A DNA stretch of 64,000 nucleotides from JAUXFS01 sp963772635 (lineage in GTDB: Bacteria; Pseudomonadota; Alphaproteobacteria; Rhodospirillales; Defluviicoccaceae), in NCBI GenBank assembly GCA_963772635.1, contig CAVYYK010000051.1, positions 16,783 to 80,782 of the forward strand, read 5' to 3'. The notes beneath the pieces were generated by a model. The model worked only from the letters and a program-made list of their open reading frames with translations, had not been told where the DNA came from and did not search any database. Positions 44,692 through 53,148 of this stretch are shown here, one piece after another. The position numbers were made by a program, and so were the translations under genes. Every line of letters begins with the position of its first letter. Positions within the stretch are counted from its first letter, which is position 1.

Positions 44692-45265
44692 GACGAAGAA
44701 CCCCTCGCCCGACCGTGGCGACGACGACGACGATGTCGAGCTCTGGCGCCGGGTGACGGCGGGCGTCAAACCGATACGCCGCCGCAAGGAGACACGACCG
44801 TCTACACCTCCGCCGTCGACCGCGCCGGAGCCAAGACAGCCGGCCCCCGCGGCCAAAACCTCGCGAGCCCCCGGGGCGACCCCGCGGTTGCCTAGCCGGA
44901 CGCCACCCAAGGCCGAACTCGGCCACGGAATTGCCCCGGGTCTCGACAAGCGCACGCTGATCAAGTTGCGACGTGGCCAGTTTCGGATCGAGGGCGAGAT
45001 CGATCTTCACCATCGCACTCAGGAACAAGCCCATCGCGCGCTCGACGCGTTTCTCGCCACCTCCCATGCCGCCGGCCGGCGCTGCGTGCTGGTCATTACC
45101 GGGAAGGGCCTGAAGTCGGATGGGACCCTGGGCGTCCTTCGCCATGGCGTGCCGCAATGGCTCAATCTGCCGCCGAACCGGGAGAGGGTGCTGGCGTTCT
45201 GCCATGCGACACCGGCCGATGGCGGTGAAGGCGCGCTCTACGTCCTGCTCCGGCGACCCCGATGA
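44684..45265 (+). CDS. smrA: Smr/MutS2-type endonuclease domain protein
   Basis: 193 residues. Residues ~1-85 are a charged, Pro-rich linker; the Smr domain (~100-193) shows EIDLHHRTQEQAHRAL (family LDLHG variant, here IDLHH) and VITGKGLKSDGTLGVLR (TGKG motif). Smr domains are nucleases or RNA-binding modules. It normally follows mltA in this order; here the lut genes lie between. Start ATG 44684 overlaps lutC. Confidence 0.9.
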   Translation: MSKTKNPSPDRGDDDDDVELWRRVTAGVKPIRRRKETRPSTPPPSTAPEPRQPAPAAKTSRAPGATPRLPSRTPPKAELGHGIAPGLDKRTLIKLRRGQFRIEGEIDLHHRTQEQAHRALDAFLATSHAAGRRCVLVITGKGLKSDGTLGVLRHGVPQWLNLPPNRERVLAFCHATPADGGEGALYVLLRRPR

Positions 45266-45283
45266 TCCTCGGGTGAGCCCGCG

Positions 45284-45640
45284 ATGACGCCGTTCGGTAT
45301 GCAAATCCGCGATCTGCGCAAGCAGCGCGGGATCATGCTCAAGGCGATGGCCGCCGACCTCGGCGTGTCGTCCGCATACCTCTCGGCGCTGGAGCACGGT
45401 CGCCGCGGCCGCCCAGGCTCGGGTCTGGTGATGCAGATCTGCGGTTATTTCGAGCTGATCTGGGACGAGGTAGAGGAACTGAAACGCCTGGCCGCACTCT
45501 CCCACCCCCGCGTCGTCGTCGACACGCAGGGGCTGAGCCCGAAGGCGACCGAACTGGCCAACCTGTTGGCGCAGAACATCGGCGACCTCGACGAAGCGAC
45601 CGTCAGCGAACTCCTGTCGAAGATCCGTTCTACAGGATGA
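45284..45640 (+). CDS. XRE-family helix-turn-helix regulator
   Basis: 118 residues. HTH (about 5-60) with IRDLRKQRGIMLKAMAADLG and SSAYLSALEHGRRGRPG; then WDEVEELKRLAAL and a C-terminal helix. No effector domain; target unknown. In Rhodospirillales this gene typically lies between smr and hslU; its 3' end overlaps the hslU stop on the other strand by 11 nt. Confidence 0.88.
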   Translation: MTPFGMQIRDLRKQRGIMLKAMAADLGVSSAYLSALEHGRRGRPGSGLVMQICGYFELIWDEVEELKRLAALSHPRVVVDTQGLSPKATELANLLAQNIGDLDEATVSELLSKIRSTG

Positions 45641-46943
45641 ACTTGCTGAGATCGGCGTTCTTGGCCAACTCGCCGACCCGGGTGCGGACCAATTCGGCAT
45701 CGATGAGCACGGTTTCGCCGCTGCGTTCGGAGGCGGTGAAACTCACCTCCTCGACCAGCTTTTCGAGCACCGTCTGCAGGCGGCGGGCGCCGATGTTCTC
45801 GACGCCTTGATTGATCTCGGCGGCGAGATCGGCGATCTCGTGGATCAATTCTTCGGTGAACTCGAGGGTCAGGTCCTCGACCGCCATCAGCGCCGTGTAT
45901 TGCTTGATCAGGCTCGCCTCGGGCTCGGTGAGAATCCGCACGAAATCGTCCCGGGTCAAAGCCTTGAGCTCCACCCGGTTGGGCAACCGGCCCTGCAGCT
46001 CGGGCAGCATGTCGGACGGCTTGGCGATATGAAAGGCGCCCGAGGCGATGAACAGGATGTGGTCGGTCTTCACGTTGCCGCGTTTGGTCGGCACGATCGT
46101 CCCCTCGATCAGCGGCAGCAGATCCCGCTGCACGCCCTCGCGGCTCACGTCGGCGCCGAGCCGTTCGGAGCGGGCGGTGATCTTGTCGATCTCGTCGAGG
46201 AAGACGATGCCGTTGTTCTCCACCGCGTCGATCGCCTCCTTGACCACCAGCTCCTCGTCCAGGAGCTTGTCGGCCTCCTGGTCGACCAGAACTTGGTGGG
46301 AGTGGGCAACGGTCATCTTGCGCGTGCGGGTCTGACCGCCGCCCAGGGCCTTGCTGAACATATCGCCGAGGTTGAGCATTCCCATCTGGGCGCCGGGGAC
46401 GCCGGGGATGTCGAAGGTCGGCAGGTTCATGCCGCCGGTGTCGGCGACTTTGATCTCGATCTCGCGGTCGTCGAGTTCGCCGTTGCGCAGCATCCGACGG
46501 AACTTCTCGCGGGTCTCGGCGCTGGCGTTTTCCCCGACCAGGGCGACCAGCACCCGCTCCTCCGCCGCCAGTTCGGCCTTTGCCGCCACCTCCTTGCGCA
46601 TCCGCTCGCGGGTCATGTGGACGGCGATCTCGACCAGGTCGCGGATGATCTGCTCGACGTCGCGGCCGACATAGCCGATCTCGGTGAATTTGGTCGCTTC
46701 GACCTTGAGGAACGGCGCTTGCGTCAGATTGGCGAGCCGGCGGGCGATCTCGGTCTTGCCGACACCGGTGGGGCCGATCATCAGGATGTTCTTCGGCAGC
46801 ACCTCCTGGCGCATGCCTTCGTCAAGTTGCTGGCGCCGCCAGCGGTTGCGGAGCGCGATCGCCACCGCCCGCTTGGCGTCGTCCTGGCCGACGATATAGC
46901 GATCCAGTTCCGAGACGATCTCGCGGGGGGTAAAACTGCTCAT
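45630..46943 (-). CDS. hslU: ATP-dependent protease ATPase subunit HslU
   Basis: AAA+ unfoldase of the HslUV protease. 437 residues. Seen: FTPREIVSELDRYIVGQDDAK at the N terminus in two blocks, Walker A IGPTGVGKTEIARRL (~58-72), the GYVGRDVEQIIRDL pore region, Walker B GIVFLDEIDKI, and the HslV-contacting C terminus ADLSKFIL. ATG 46943 chosen; the frame upstream is inside hslV. Four-base overlap with hslV. Confidence 0.97.
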   Translation of the reverse strand: MSSFTPREIVSELDRYIVGQDDAKRAVAIALRNRWRRQQLDEGMRQEVLPKNILMIGPTGVGKTEIARRLANLTQAPFLKVEATKFTEIGYVGRDVEQIIRDLVEIAVHMTRERMRKEVAAKAELAAEERVLVALVGENASAETREKFRRMLRNGELDDREIEIKVADTGGMNLPTFDIPGVPGAQMGMLNLGDMFSKALGGGQTRTRKMTVAHSHQVLVDQEADKLLDEELVVKEAIDAVENNGIVFLDEIDKITARSERLGADVSREGVQRDLLPLIEGTIVPTKRGNVKTDHILFIASGAFHIAKPSDMLPELQGRLPNRVELKALTRDDFVRILTEPEASLIKQYTALMAVEDLTLEFTEELIHEIADLAAEINQGVENIGARRLQTVLEKLVEEVSFTASERSGETVLIDAELVRTRVGELAKNADLSKFIL

Positions 46944-47488
46944 AGGGTTTCGATCACTACGCTCGAATTGGTGTAAACGCAAATTCCGGCTGCGATTTCC
47001 ATGGCCTTGCGGGCAATCGCCTCGGCCTCCATGTCGTCACGGTCGATCAACGCCCGGGCCGCTGCCAGCGCGAAATTGCCGCCCGAGCCGATGCCGATCA
47101 ACCCATCCTCCGGCTCCAGAACATCGCCGGTACCGGTGAGCACCAGCGAAACGTTCTTGTCGGCCACCGCCATCATCGCCTCGAGGCGCCGCAGATAGCG
47201 GTCGGTTCGCCAATCCTTCGCCAGCTCGACGCAAGCCCGGGTGAGTTGCTTCGGATACTGCTCGAGCTTGGTTTCCAGCCGTTCGAACAGGGTGAACGCG
47301 TCGGCGGTCGCACCGGCGAAACCGGCGATCACCGAGTCCTCGGCCAGACGACGGACCTTGCGCGCGTTGGATTTGATGATGGTGCTGCCGAGGCTGACCT
47401 GTCCGTCGCCGGCAACGACCACCCGGTCACCCTTGCGGACGGCAAGGATAGTGGTCCCGTGCCAGTTGTGCCCGCGATCTTCCGCCAT
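46940..47488 (-). CDS. hslV: ATP-dependent protease subunit HslV
   Basis: Threonine peptidase of HslUV. 182 residues. Seen: WHGTTILAVRKGDRVVVAGD with the catalytic Thr after the propeptide, VSLGSTIIKSNARKVRRL, GFAGATADAFTLFE, and GIGSGGNFALAAARAL. The leader before the Thr is about 11 residues, so the start at 47488 fits. The 226-bp gap to hisB contains no gene. Confidence 0.97.
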   Translation of the reverse strand: MAEDRGHNWHGTTILAVRKGDRVVVAGDGQVSLGSTIIKSNARKVRRLAEDSVIAGFAGATADAFTLFERLETKLEQYPKQLTRACVELAKDWRTDRYLRRLEAMMAVADKNVSLVLTGTGDVLEPEDGLIGIGSGGNFALAAARALIDRDDMEAEAIARKAMEIAAGICVYTNSSVVIETL

Positions 47489-47714
47489 GGTTCCCGATCA
47501 GTCTGGAAATATTAAGGACTTGCGACGGCGCCAAAGCCGATGTTTACCCGCCAGCATTTAGGTCGGTAAGTCGCCACGGTCAAGGCCGCCGGGCTCCATT
47601 GGTCGAACGCCGCAAGGCTGAACATTGGAAAGCGTACAGCAAGGAATGCAATCGGATGGCGATTTTCCGGGGATCCTGATAGAAGGGCCCGGCACTCAGC
47701 TCAGGAGCGCGGAC

Positions 47715-48314
47715 ATGCGTACGGCCACTGTCGAACGGACCACCACCGAAACGTCGATTACGGCGACCGTCAACCTCGATGGAACCGGCGTCTACGACGT
47801 ATCCACGGGCATCGGTTTTCTCGATCACATGCTGGAACAGCTCTCCCGTCACAGCCACATCGATGTGACGGTCAAGGCCCAGGGCGATTTGCACATCGAT
47901 TCCCACCACACGACCGAGGATTCGGGGATTGCCGTCGGCCAGGCCGTTTCCCAGGCGCTCGGCGATCGCCGTGGTATTCGCCGGTTCGGCTCGGCATTGT
48001 CAGCCATGGACGAGACCCTGACCCGTGTGGTGGTGGACGCCTCCAACCGGCCGTATTTGATCTGGAAAGCCCACTTCGAGCGGCCCAGGCTCGGGGATCT
48101 CGACACAGAGATGATCAAGGAGTGGTTTCAGGCGTTCGCCCAGAACGCCGGCATCACCCTTCATGTCGAGACTCTGTACGGCGAGAACAACCACCACATC
48201 TGCGAGTCCTGTTTCAAGGGCCTTGCCCGCGCCGTGCGCGAGGCTTTCGAGATCGATCCACGCAAGGCCGACGCCGTGCCGTCGACCAAGGGGACGCTCG
48301 GCGGCCCGCTATAG
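47715..48314 (+). CDS. hisB: imidazoleglycerol-phosphate dehydratase
   Basis: Histidine synthesis, mono-functional dehydratase. 199 residues; ATG 47715 with GGAG upstream. Seen: FLDHMLEQLSRHSHID, HHTTEDSGIAVGQA, and ENNHHICESCFKGLARA, the metal-binding His clusters. First gene of hisB-DUF2628-hisH-hisA-hisF-hisE. Confidence 0.97.
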   Translation: MRTATVERTTTETSITATVNLDGTGVYDVSTGIGFLDHMLEQLSRHSHIDVTVKAQGDLHIDSHHTTEDSGIAVGQAVSQALGDRRGIRRFGSALSAMDETLTRVVVDASNRPYLIWKAHFERPRLGDLDTEMIKEWFQAFAQNAGITLHVETLYGENNHHICESCFKGLARAVREAFEIDPRKADAVPSTKGTLGGPL

Positions 48315-48321
48315 CAAGACG

Positions 48322-48714
48322 ATGCGTGTCTATACCGTCCATCTTCGACGCCAAGGTCTTGATCCCGACCGCGATATCATGCTGGTCAAGGAGGGGTTTT
48401 GCTGGCCGGCGCTTTTGTTCTTCGGTGCTGTGGGCTTTGTGGTGCAGGCTGTGGTGGGTGGCGTTGGGGTCTTGGTGATCGAGGTGGCGTTGAGCGGCGC
48501 GGTGGCTCTGCTCGGGCTCGATCCGTTGAGCGAAGTTGCCATATCTGTGGGTTTCGCCGCTATCGTCGGATTTGTCGCTAACGACCTCAAGCGCTGGACG
48601 CTCCGCCGGCAGGGTTTTGTCGAAGTCGCCGTTGTCATCGCCGACGGGCGGGATGCCGCGGAGCGGCGGTTCTACGACCACAATCCCCAACTGGCCGCGG
48701 AACTCGCGTTGTGA
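48322..48714 (+). CDS. DUF2628 membrane protein
   Basis: 130 residues, unknown function. N-terminal MRVYTVHLRRQGLDPDRDI, then EGFCWPALLFFGAVGFVVQ and two more hydrophobic helices, and a C-terminal DGRDAAERRFYDHNPQLA. It lies in the his cluster 7 nt after hisB and overlaps hisH by 4 nt, a placement seen across Rhodospirillales, but no step in histidine synthesis is known for it. Confidence 0.88.
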   Translation: MRVYTVHLRRQGLDPDRDIMLVKEGFCWPALLFFGAVGFVVQAVVGGVGVLVIEVALSGAVALLGLDPLSEVAISVGFAAIVGFVANDLKRWTLRRQGFVEVAVVIADGRDAAERRFYDHNPQLAAELAL

Positions 48715-49355
48715 GCGTGGTCATCATCGATTACGGTTCCGGCAACCTCCGGTCGGCGGCCAAGGCTTTCGAGCGTGCCGTCTCCGAGGCCGGTCTCGGT
48801 CTGGAGGTGAGGGTTACCGGTGACGCCGATGATTTGGCGGCGGCAACTCACATCGTCCTCCCGGGGGTCGGCGCCTTTGGCGATTGCCGCCGCGGCCTCG
48901 ATGCCCGCCCCGGCATGGTCGAAGCGCTGGGCCGCGCGGTGATCGAGGGCGGGCGGCCCTTTCTCGGAATCTGCGTCGGCATGCAGCTGATGGCGACGGT
49001 GGGTCGGGAACATGGCGTCCACCGGGGGCTCGATTGGATTCCTGGGGAGGTGGCGCTGCTCAAGCCGGCGGACGAGACCCTCAAAATTCCGCACATGGGC
49101 TGGAACGAGCTCCGGCCCGAATCGCCGGGTCATCCGTTCTTCGCCGGCCTCGCACCCGGCGCCCATGCCTACTTCGTACACAGCTACGGCTTCGCCTGTG
49201 TCGACCCGCGGCACGTGCTGGCCACCGTCGATTATGCAGGGCCGGTGACCGCGGTGATCGGCCGGGACAACCTCCTGGGCACCCAGTTCCACCCCGAGAA
49301 GAGCCAGGCGGTGGGCCTCAAGCTTATTTCCAACTTTCTCAGGTGGCGGCCATGA
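48711..49355 (+). CDS. hisH: imidazole glycerol phosphate synthase, glutamine amidotransferase subunit
   Basis: Makes ammonia for HisF. 214 residues, class I amidotransferase. Seen: IDYGSGNLRSAAKAFE, LPGVGAFGDC, nucleophile Cys in GICVGMQLMA, and the His/Glu pair in GTQFHPEKSQAVG. GTG-start overlap with DUF2628 and 4-nt overlap with hisA. Confidence 0.97.
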   Translation: MSVVIIDYGSGNLRSAAKAFERAVSEAGLGLEVRVTGDADDLAAATHIVLPGVGAFGDCRRGLDARPGMVEALGRAVIEGGRPFLGICVGMQLMATVGREHGVHRGLDWIPGEVALLKPADETLKIPHMGWNELRPESPGHPFFAGLAPGAHAYFVHSYGFACVDPRHVLATVDYAGPVTAVIGRDNLLGTQFHPEKSQAVGLKLISNFLRWRP

Positions 49356-50086
49356 TCTTCTTTCCAGCCATCGATCTCAAGGATGGCCAGTGCGTGCGCC
49401 TGCTTCGCGGCGAAATGGAAAGTGCCACCGTGTTCAACGAAGACCCGGCGGGACAAGCCCGCAGTTTCGAGGCTGCCGGATGCCGATGGCTGCATGTGGT
49501 GGATCTCAACGGTGCGTTCGCCGGCCGGCCGATCAATGGCGTCGCGGTCGACATGATTCTCGATGCCGTCCACATTCCTGTCCAGTTGGGCGGCGGCATT
49601 CGCGACATGAAGACGATCGCCGGTTGGCTTGAACTGGGTGTGACCCGGGTGATCCTCGGAACCGCCGCGGTGCGGGATCCGGCACTGGTCCAGGAGGCCT
49701 GTAGCACCTTTCCGGGGCGCGTTGCCGTCGGCATCGACCACCGCGACGGCCGGGTCGCCGTCGAGGGCTGGTCCGAGGTGTCCGAAACAACCGCGCTCGA
49801 GCTGGCCAAACGATTGGAGGGCGCCGGAGCCAGCTCGATCATTTACACCGATATCAGCCGTGACGGTGCCATGGAGGGCCCGAACGTGGAGGCGACCGTA
49901 GCGCTCGCCAAGGCGGTGTCGACGCCGGTGATCGCCTCCGGAGGCGTTTCCTCGATGGACGATCTGGCGGCGTTGAAGCGTGCGGGAGAGGGTATCATCG
50001 AGGGCGTCATTTGCGGTCGGGCGATCTATGACCGGCAGGTCGACCCGGCGGCGGCGATCGCCCTTCTCGACGGTAAGGGGCGGTAG
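49352..50086 (+). CDS. hisA: ProFAR isomerase HisA
   Basis: Phosphoribosylformimino-AICAR-phosphate isomerase, (beta/alpha)8 barrel. 244 residues. Seen: FFPAIDLKDGQCVRLLRGE with the catalytic Asp, VQLGGGIRDM, IYTDISRDGAMEGPN (second catalytic Asp) and IASGGVSSMDDL. ATG 49352 overlaps hisH. Confidence 0.97.
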   Translation: MIFFPAIDLKDGQCVRLLRGEMESATVFNEDPAGQARSFEAAGCRWLHVVDLNGAFAGRPINGVAVDMILDAVHIPVQLGGGIRDMKTIAGWLELGVTRVILGTAAVRDPALVQEACSTFPGRVAVGIDHRDGRVAVEGWSEVSETTALELAKRLEGAGASSIIYTDISRDGAMEGPNVEATVALAKAVSTPVIASGGVSSMDDLAALKRAGEGIIEGVICGRAIYDRQVDPAAAIALLDGKGR

Positions 50087-50103
50087 GGCTCGAGAATAAG
50101 GAT

Positions 50104-50861
50104 ATGCTCAAAGCCCGCATCATTCCATGTCTCGACGTCGACCGCGGCCGGGTCGTCAAGGGGGTCAAGTTCGTCGATCTGGTCGACGCCGGCGATCCGG
50201 TGGAACAGGCGCGCGTCTATGACCAAGCCGGTGCCGACGAGCTCTGCTTTCTCGATATCACCGCCAGCCACGAGCAGCGCGACACCATCTACGATGTGGT
50301 CTCCCGCACCGCCGAGCAGTGCTTCATGCCGGTGACCGTCGGCGGCGGCGTCAGGACCATCGAAGACGTCCGGCGGCTTCTGCTCGCGGGCGCGGACAAG
50401 GTGTCGATCAATACCGCGGCGGTGCACAATCCAGAGTTCGTCCGCGAGGCGGCGGAGAAATTCGGCAGCCAGTGCATCGTTGTTTCCGTCGACGCCAAAT
50501 CCCTGGGCCCGGACAGGTTCGAGGTTTTCACCCACGGCGGCCGGACGCAGACCGGCATCGACGCCGTCGAATGGTCCAAACGGATGGTCGCCTACGGCGC
50601 CGGCGAAATCCTGCTCACGTCGATGGACCGGGACGGCACCAAGATCGGTTTCGACATTCCGTTGACCCGGACCATCGCCGATGCGGTGACGGTGCCGGTC
50701 ATCGCCTCGGGTGGCGTCGGAACCCTCGATCATTTGGTCGAAGGCATCAAGACGGCCACGCGACGGCGGTGCTTGCGGCCTCGATCTTTCATTTCGGCAC
50801 CTATACCATCGCCGAAGCCAAGGCCCACATGCGGGCCGCCGGCGTGCCGGTTCGGATCTAA
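50104..50861 (+). CDS. hisF: imidazole glycerol phosphate synthase cyclase subunit, frame broken near 50751
   Basis: Barrel enzyme closing the imidazole ring with ammonia from HisH. About 253 residues when repaired. Seen: ARIIPCLDVDRGRVVKGVKF, VGGGVRTIEDVRRLL, TSMDRDGTKIGFD and IASGGVGTLDHLVEGI. After EGIK the frame becomes shadow; the expected DGHATAVLAASIFHFG and the stop at 50861 are in another frame. Restoring one G after AAG at 50749-50751 heals it, so this is a one-base deletion. Because the his pathway is otherwise whole, an assembly error is likely. Confidence 0.95.
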
Positions 50862-50897
50862 GGGGCAGTTGGGGAATAAGGGAACAGGTGATCGACG

Positions 50898-51239
50898 ATG
50901 GGTGGGGAAACGCCTGACGGACGGATTCTGGAACGCCTATTCACGGTTATCGACAGCCGCCGTGGCGCCGACCCGCAATCCTCCTATACCGCCCGTCTTT
51001 TCGCCGAGGGCCGCGGCAAGATCGCACGCAAGACCGGCGAGGAAGCGGTGGAGGTGATCGTCGCCGCAATGGGCGACGGCCGTGAGCGGCTGGCGGCCGA
51101 GAGCGCCGACCTACTGTATCATCTCTTGGTGCTATGGGCGGATGCGGGGCTCGAACCGGCGGAGGTGTGGGCGGAACTGGCCGTCCGGGAGGGCGTTTCC
51201 GGGATCGCCGAAAAGGCCGCCCGCGCCAAGAAGGACTGA
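50898..51239 (+). CDS. hisE: phosphoribosyl-ATP pyrophosphatase
   Basis: Second step of histidine synthesis. 113 residues. Seen: YTARLFAEGRGKIARKTGEE and ESADLLYHLLVLWAD, with the Glu/Asp metal ligands of the MazG-like fold. hisI and hisG are not in the window. 37 nt after hisF, 18 nt before hinT. Confidence 0.95.
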   Translation: MGGETPDGRILERLFTVIDSRRGADPQSSYTARLFAEGRGKIARKTGEEAVEVIVAAMGDGRERLAAESADLLYHLLVLWADAGLEPAEVWAELAVREGVSGIAEKAARAKKD

Positions 51240-51257
51240 AAACGGAGAACAGAGACC

Positions 51258-51619
51258 ATGACCTACGACGACGGCAATGTGTTCGCCAAGATCCTTCGCG
51301 GCGAAATCCCGTGCAAAAAGTCTACGAGGATGACCACGCGCTGGCCTTCCACGATATCAGCGCGCAGGCGCCGGTCCACGTTCTGGTAATCCCCAAGGGG
51401 CCCTATGTTTCCCTGGACGACTTCACCGAAAAGGCGCCCGAGGAGTTGGTGGCGGGGTTCTTCAGGGCCGTGGGGGAAACTGCCCGCAAGCTTGGCGTTA
51501 GAAAAACCGGCTACCGCATGCTCACCAATATTGGCCGCGACGCCAACCAGGAGGTCATGCACTTCCACGTTCACATTTTCGCCGGCCGTCCGCTCGGCGG
51601 CATGATCAAACGGGGCTAG
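51258..51619 (+). CDS. hinT: histidine-triad (HIT) nucleotide-binding protein, frame broken near 51319
   Basis: Purine nucleoside phosphoramidase family. About 121 residues when repaired. ATG 51258 gives MTYDDGNVFAKILRGEIPCKK; the rest (VYEDDHALAFHD, VHVLVIPKGPYVSL, the triad FHVHIFAGRPLGGM) is in another frame. A one-base deletion at the AAAAAG run (51315-51320) explains it. The triad His-x-His-x-His is present, here HFHVH. Downstream of hisE as in many Rhodospirillales. Confidence 0.92.
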
Positions 51620-51620
51620 T

Positions 51621-51663
51621 GATCTGGTCCCGACATATGGTATCCATACGACGGAACCAGATC
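51621..51663 (+). terminator. long imperfect hairpin after hinT
   Basis: Outer stem GATCTGGT (51621-51628) / ACCAGATC (51656-51663) plus inner TATGG/CCATA around 51636-51648, one base after the hinT stop. No T run follows, so termination would need Rho or this is a 3'-stabilising structure. The rest of 51664-51834 shows nothing I recognise. Confidence 0.45.
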
Positions 51664-51834
51664 TCTAGCGACCCAGGCCGCGCCGTCAAACATATTTTGG
51701 TCACATATCGGCGCTACTTCTCTTACACTCCTTTAGAGGTGGTTTCCGACAGACTGGCATGACGTGCCAAGTAACCGAATCCGCGAGGTGCCGGCAGGTC
51801 GCCTCAATTCAATTCATCGAGTATGTAAAGAGCG

Positions 51835-52425
51835 ATGGTTAACAGCGATCGATCGGGCCAACGGACCTCGGAATCATGGTTGACGCGACTTTTCCGCCGC
51901 TTCCGCGGTGATGGGAAACGGAGCAAAACGGTCTGTTTGGGAGACCGGTTTGGAAAAATTGGGGAGTTGTTCGATGGAACGCAAACCACGTGGCAGGTAT
52001 GGCAGACCGTGGACTTCGTCGACATGCCCCACGCCAAACTGATCCAGGAAGAGCCGCCCCATCGGGTGGTGACGGTGTCGCTCTCCACGCTTCTCGACAA
52101 ACGCTTCTATCGGCGGCTGGCAGCGGCGGCGGACGTTCTATCGCCCGAACCTCCTGCCCAGACCGAACCCCCTGCCCACTCCGAGCCATCTGCGCTTCCC
52201 GAAGCCGGGGATGGTACGGACGAAGGGCGGCAAGACTCGAGCCTTCAGGGCCTGCCAGCACCCCTGCCGAAGCTCGATGATACGCAAGGTGCCACGTCGA
52301 ATGACGACATCATCCGGTTTCTGGAACCGGAGAACCGCGCCGCCGTGCCCAAGACCAACCCCTTCAGCAAGGCCCGCGTCGGGAAACGGCGGAGTCAGAA
52401 GACGGTCTCGCGGATCACCCACTGA
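51835..52425 (+). CDS. conserved hypothetical protein
   Basis: 196 residues, function unknown. The central part (~35-95) looks folded and conserved: CLGDRFGKIGELFDG, VWQTVDFVDMPHAKLI and VVTVSLSTLLDKRFYRRL, resembling small alphaproteobacterial proteins I have seen without a name. Residues ~100-196 are low-complexity, rich in Pro, Glu and Ala. ATG 51835; no strong ribosome site. Convergent with the minus-strand gene ending 52537. Confidence 0.65.
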   Translation: MVNSDRSGQRTSESWLTRLFRRFRGDGKRSKTVCLGDRFGKIGELFDGTQTTWQVWQTVDFVDMPHAKLIQEEPPHRVVTVSLSTLLDKRFYRRLAAAADVLSPEPPAQTEPPAHSEPSALPEAGDGTDEGRQDSSLQGLPAPLPKLDDTQGATSNDDIIRFLEPENRAAVPKTNPFSKARVGKRRSQKTVSRITH

Positions 52426-52536
52426 ACGGGTAGCAGCGACGCAAGCGCCAACCATCCGATCCACAAGTCGCCTTCGAACATGGATCTCGTCGACGCGTCC
52501 GGTTGTGCGGGGATCTCTCCGCAAACTCGGTGCGGA

Positions 52537-53148
52537 TCATTCGACGGAGATGTAGAAAGCCGCCCAAACCCACTCGGAGCCCTGTTCGTGGCCGGGAGTT
52601 TGATCCGTTTGCGGGGGCGCAATGATCCAAGTCGGCCCCTGATCCCCGATCCCGAGATAGCGTCCGTCTCGTTTGACCGCGACGATGAACGGGCGGTCAT
52701 GAATCTCGGAGATCGGGATCTCGACCGCGTATCCGTCGAGTGCGAGAATCCTGACGACGCGGCCGGTAGCGCCGACGGTTGTGAGCACGTCTTGCAGCAG
52801 GGGCCCCTCGAACGAAAACGCCTTGGGCCAGCCCGGATGCAAAACGGTGACCTCGTGCATGCCCAGGCGCTCGAGAGCGCCAAGATCGAACTGAGCCGCT
52901 CGCTCGAAAGCGATCTCATGGTATTTGAACAGGCTTTCGCGCCGCTCAAGCGCATCCAGGGCGCCGCGGTTCGTGTGTTCGATGCCGCCACTCACCGTAA
53001 GCACGACTGGTCCCCGAGGCATCGGTAACTCCTGAGCCTCGGTGACGCCGGTCGGGCCCCACAAGAGAACCGCCGCCAACAGTATTCGCACGATGCTGAT
53101 TTTGCGGCCCAATAAAACACGTCCCATGACCTTGCTCATCTCGTTCAC
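52537..53148 (-). CDS. periplasmic molybdopterin-binding-fold (SUOX-like) protein
   Basis: 203 residues. Signal peptide (hydrophobic IVRILLAAVLLWGPTGVTEAQ after a basic start). The mature part follows the sulfite-oxidase-type molybdopterin domain pattern: PVVLTVSGGIE, FDLGALERLGMHEVTVLHPGW, FEGPLLQDVLTTVGA, GYAVEIPISEI and GDQGPTWIIAP. The Cys that ligates Mo in true enzymes is not visible, so it is likely a cofactor-less relative. Its ATG overlaps the carbamoyltransferase TGA by 4 nt, so the two are translationally coupled, which is unusual. Confidence 0.8.
   Translation of the reverse strand: MNEMSKVMGRVLLGRKISIVRILLAAVLLWGPTGVTEAQELPMPRGPVVLTVSGGIEHTNRGALDALERRESLFKYHEIAFERAAQFDLGALERLGMHEVTVLHPGWPKAFSFEGPLLQDVLTTVGATGRVVRILALDGYAVEIPISEIHDRPFIVAVKRDGRYLGIGDQGPTWIIAPPQTDQTPGHEQGSEWVWAAFYISVE

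Noticed and set aside
47489..47714. Possible regulatory RNA or attenuator upstream of hisB
   Set aside because: No run of His codons in a leader peptide and no clear terminator/antiterminator pair were seen.
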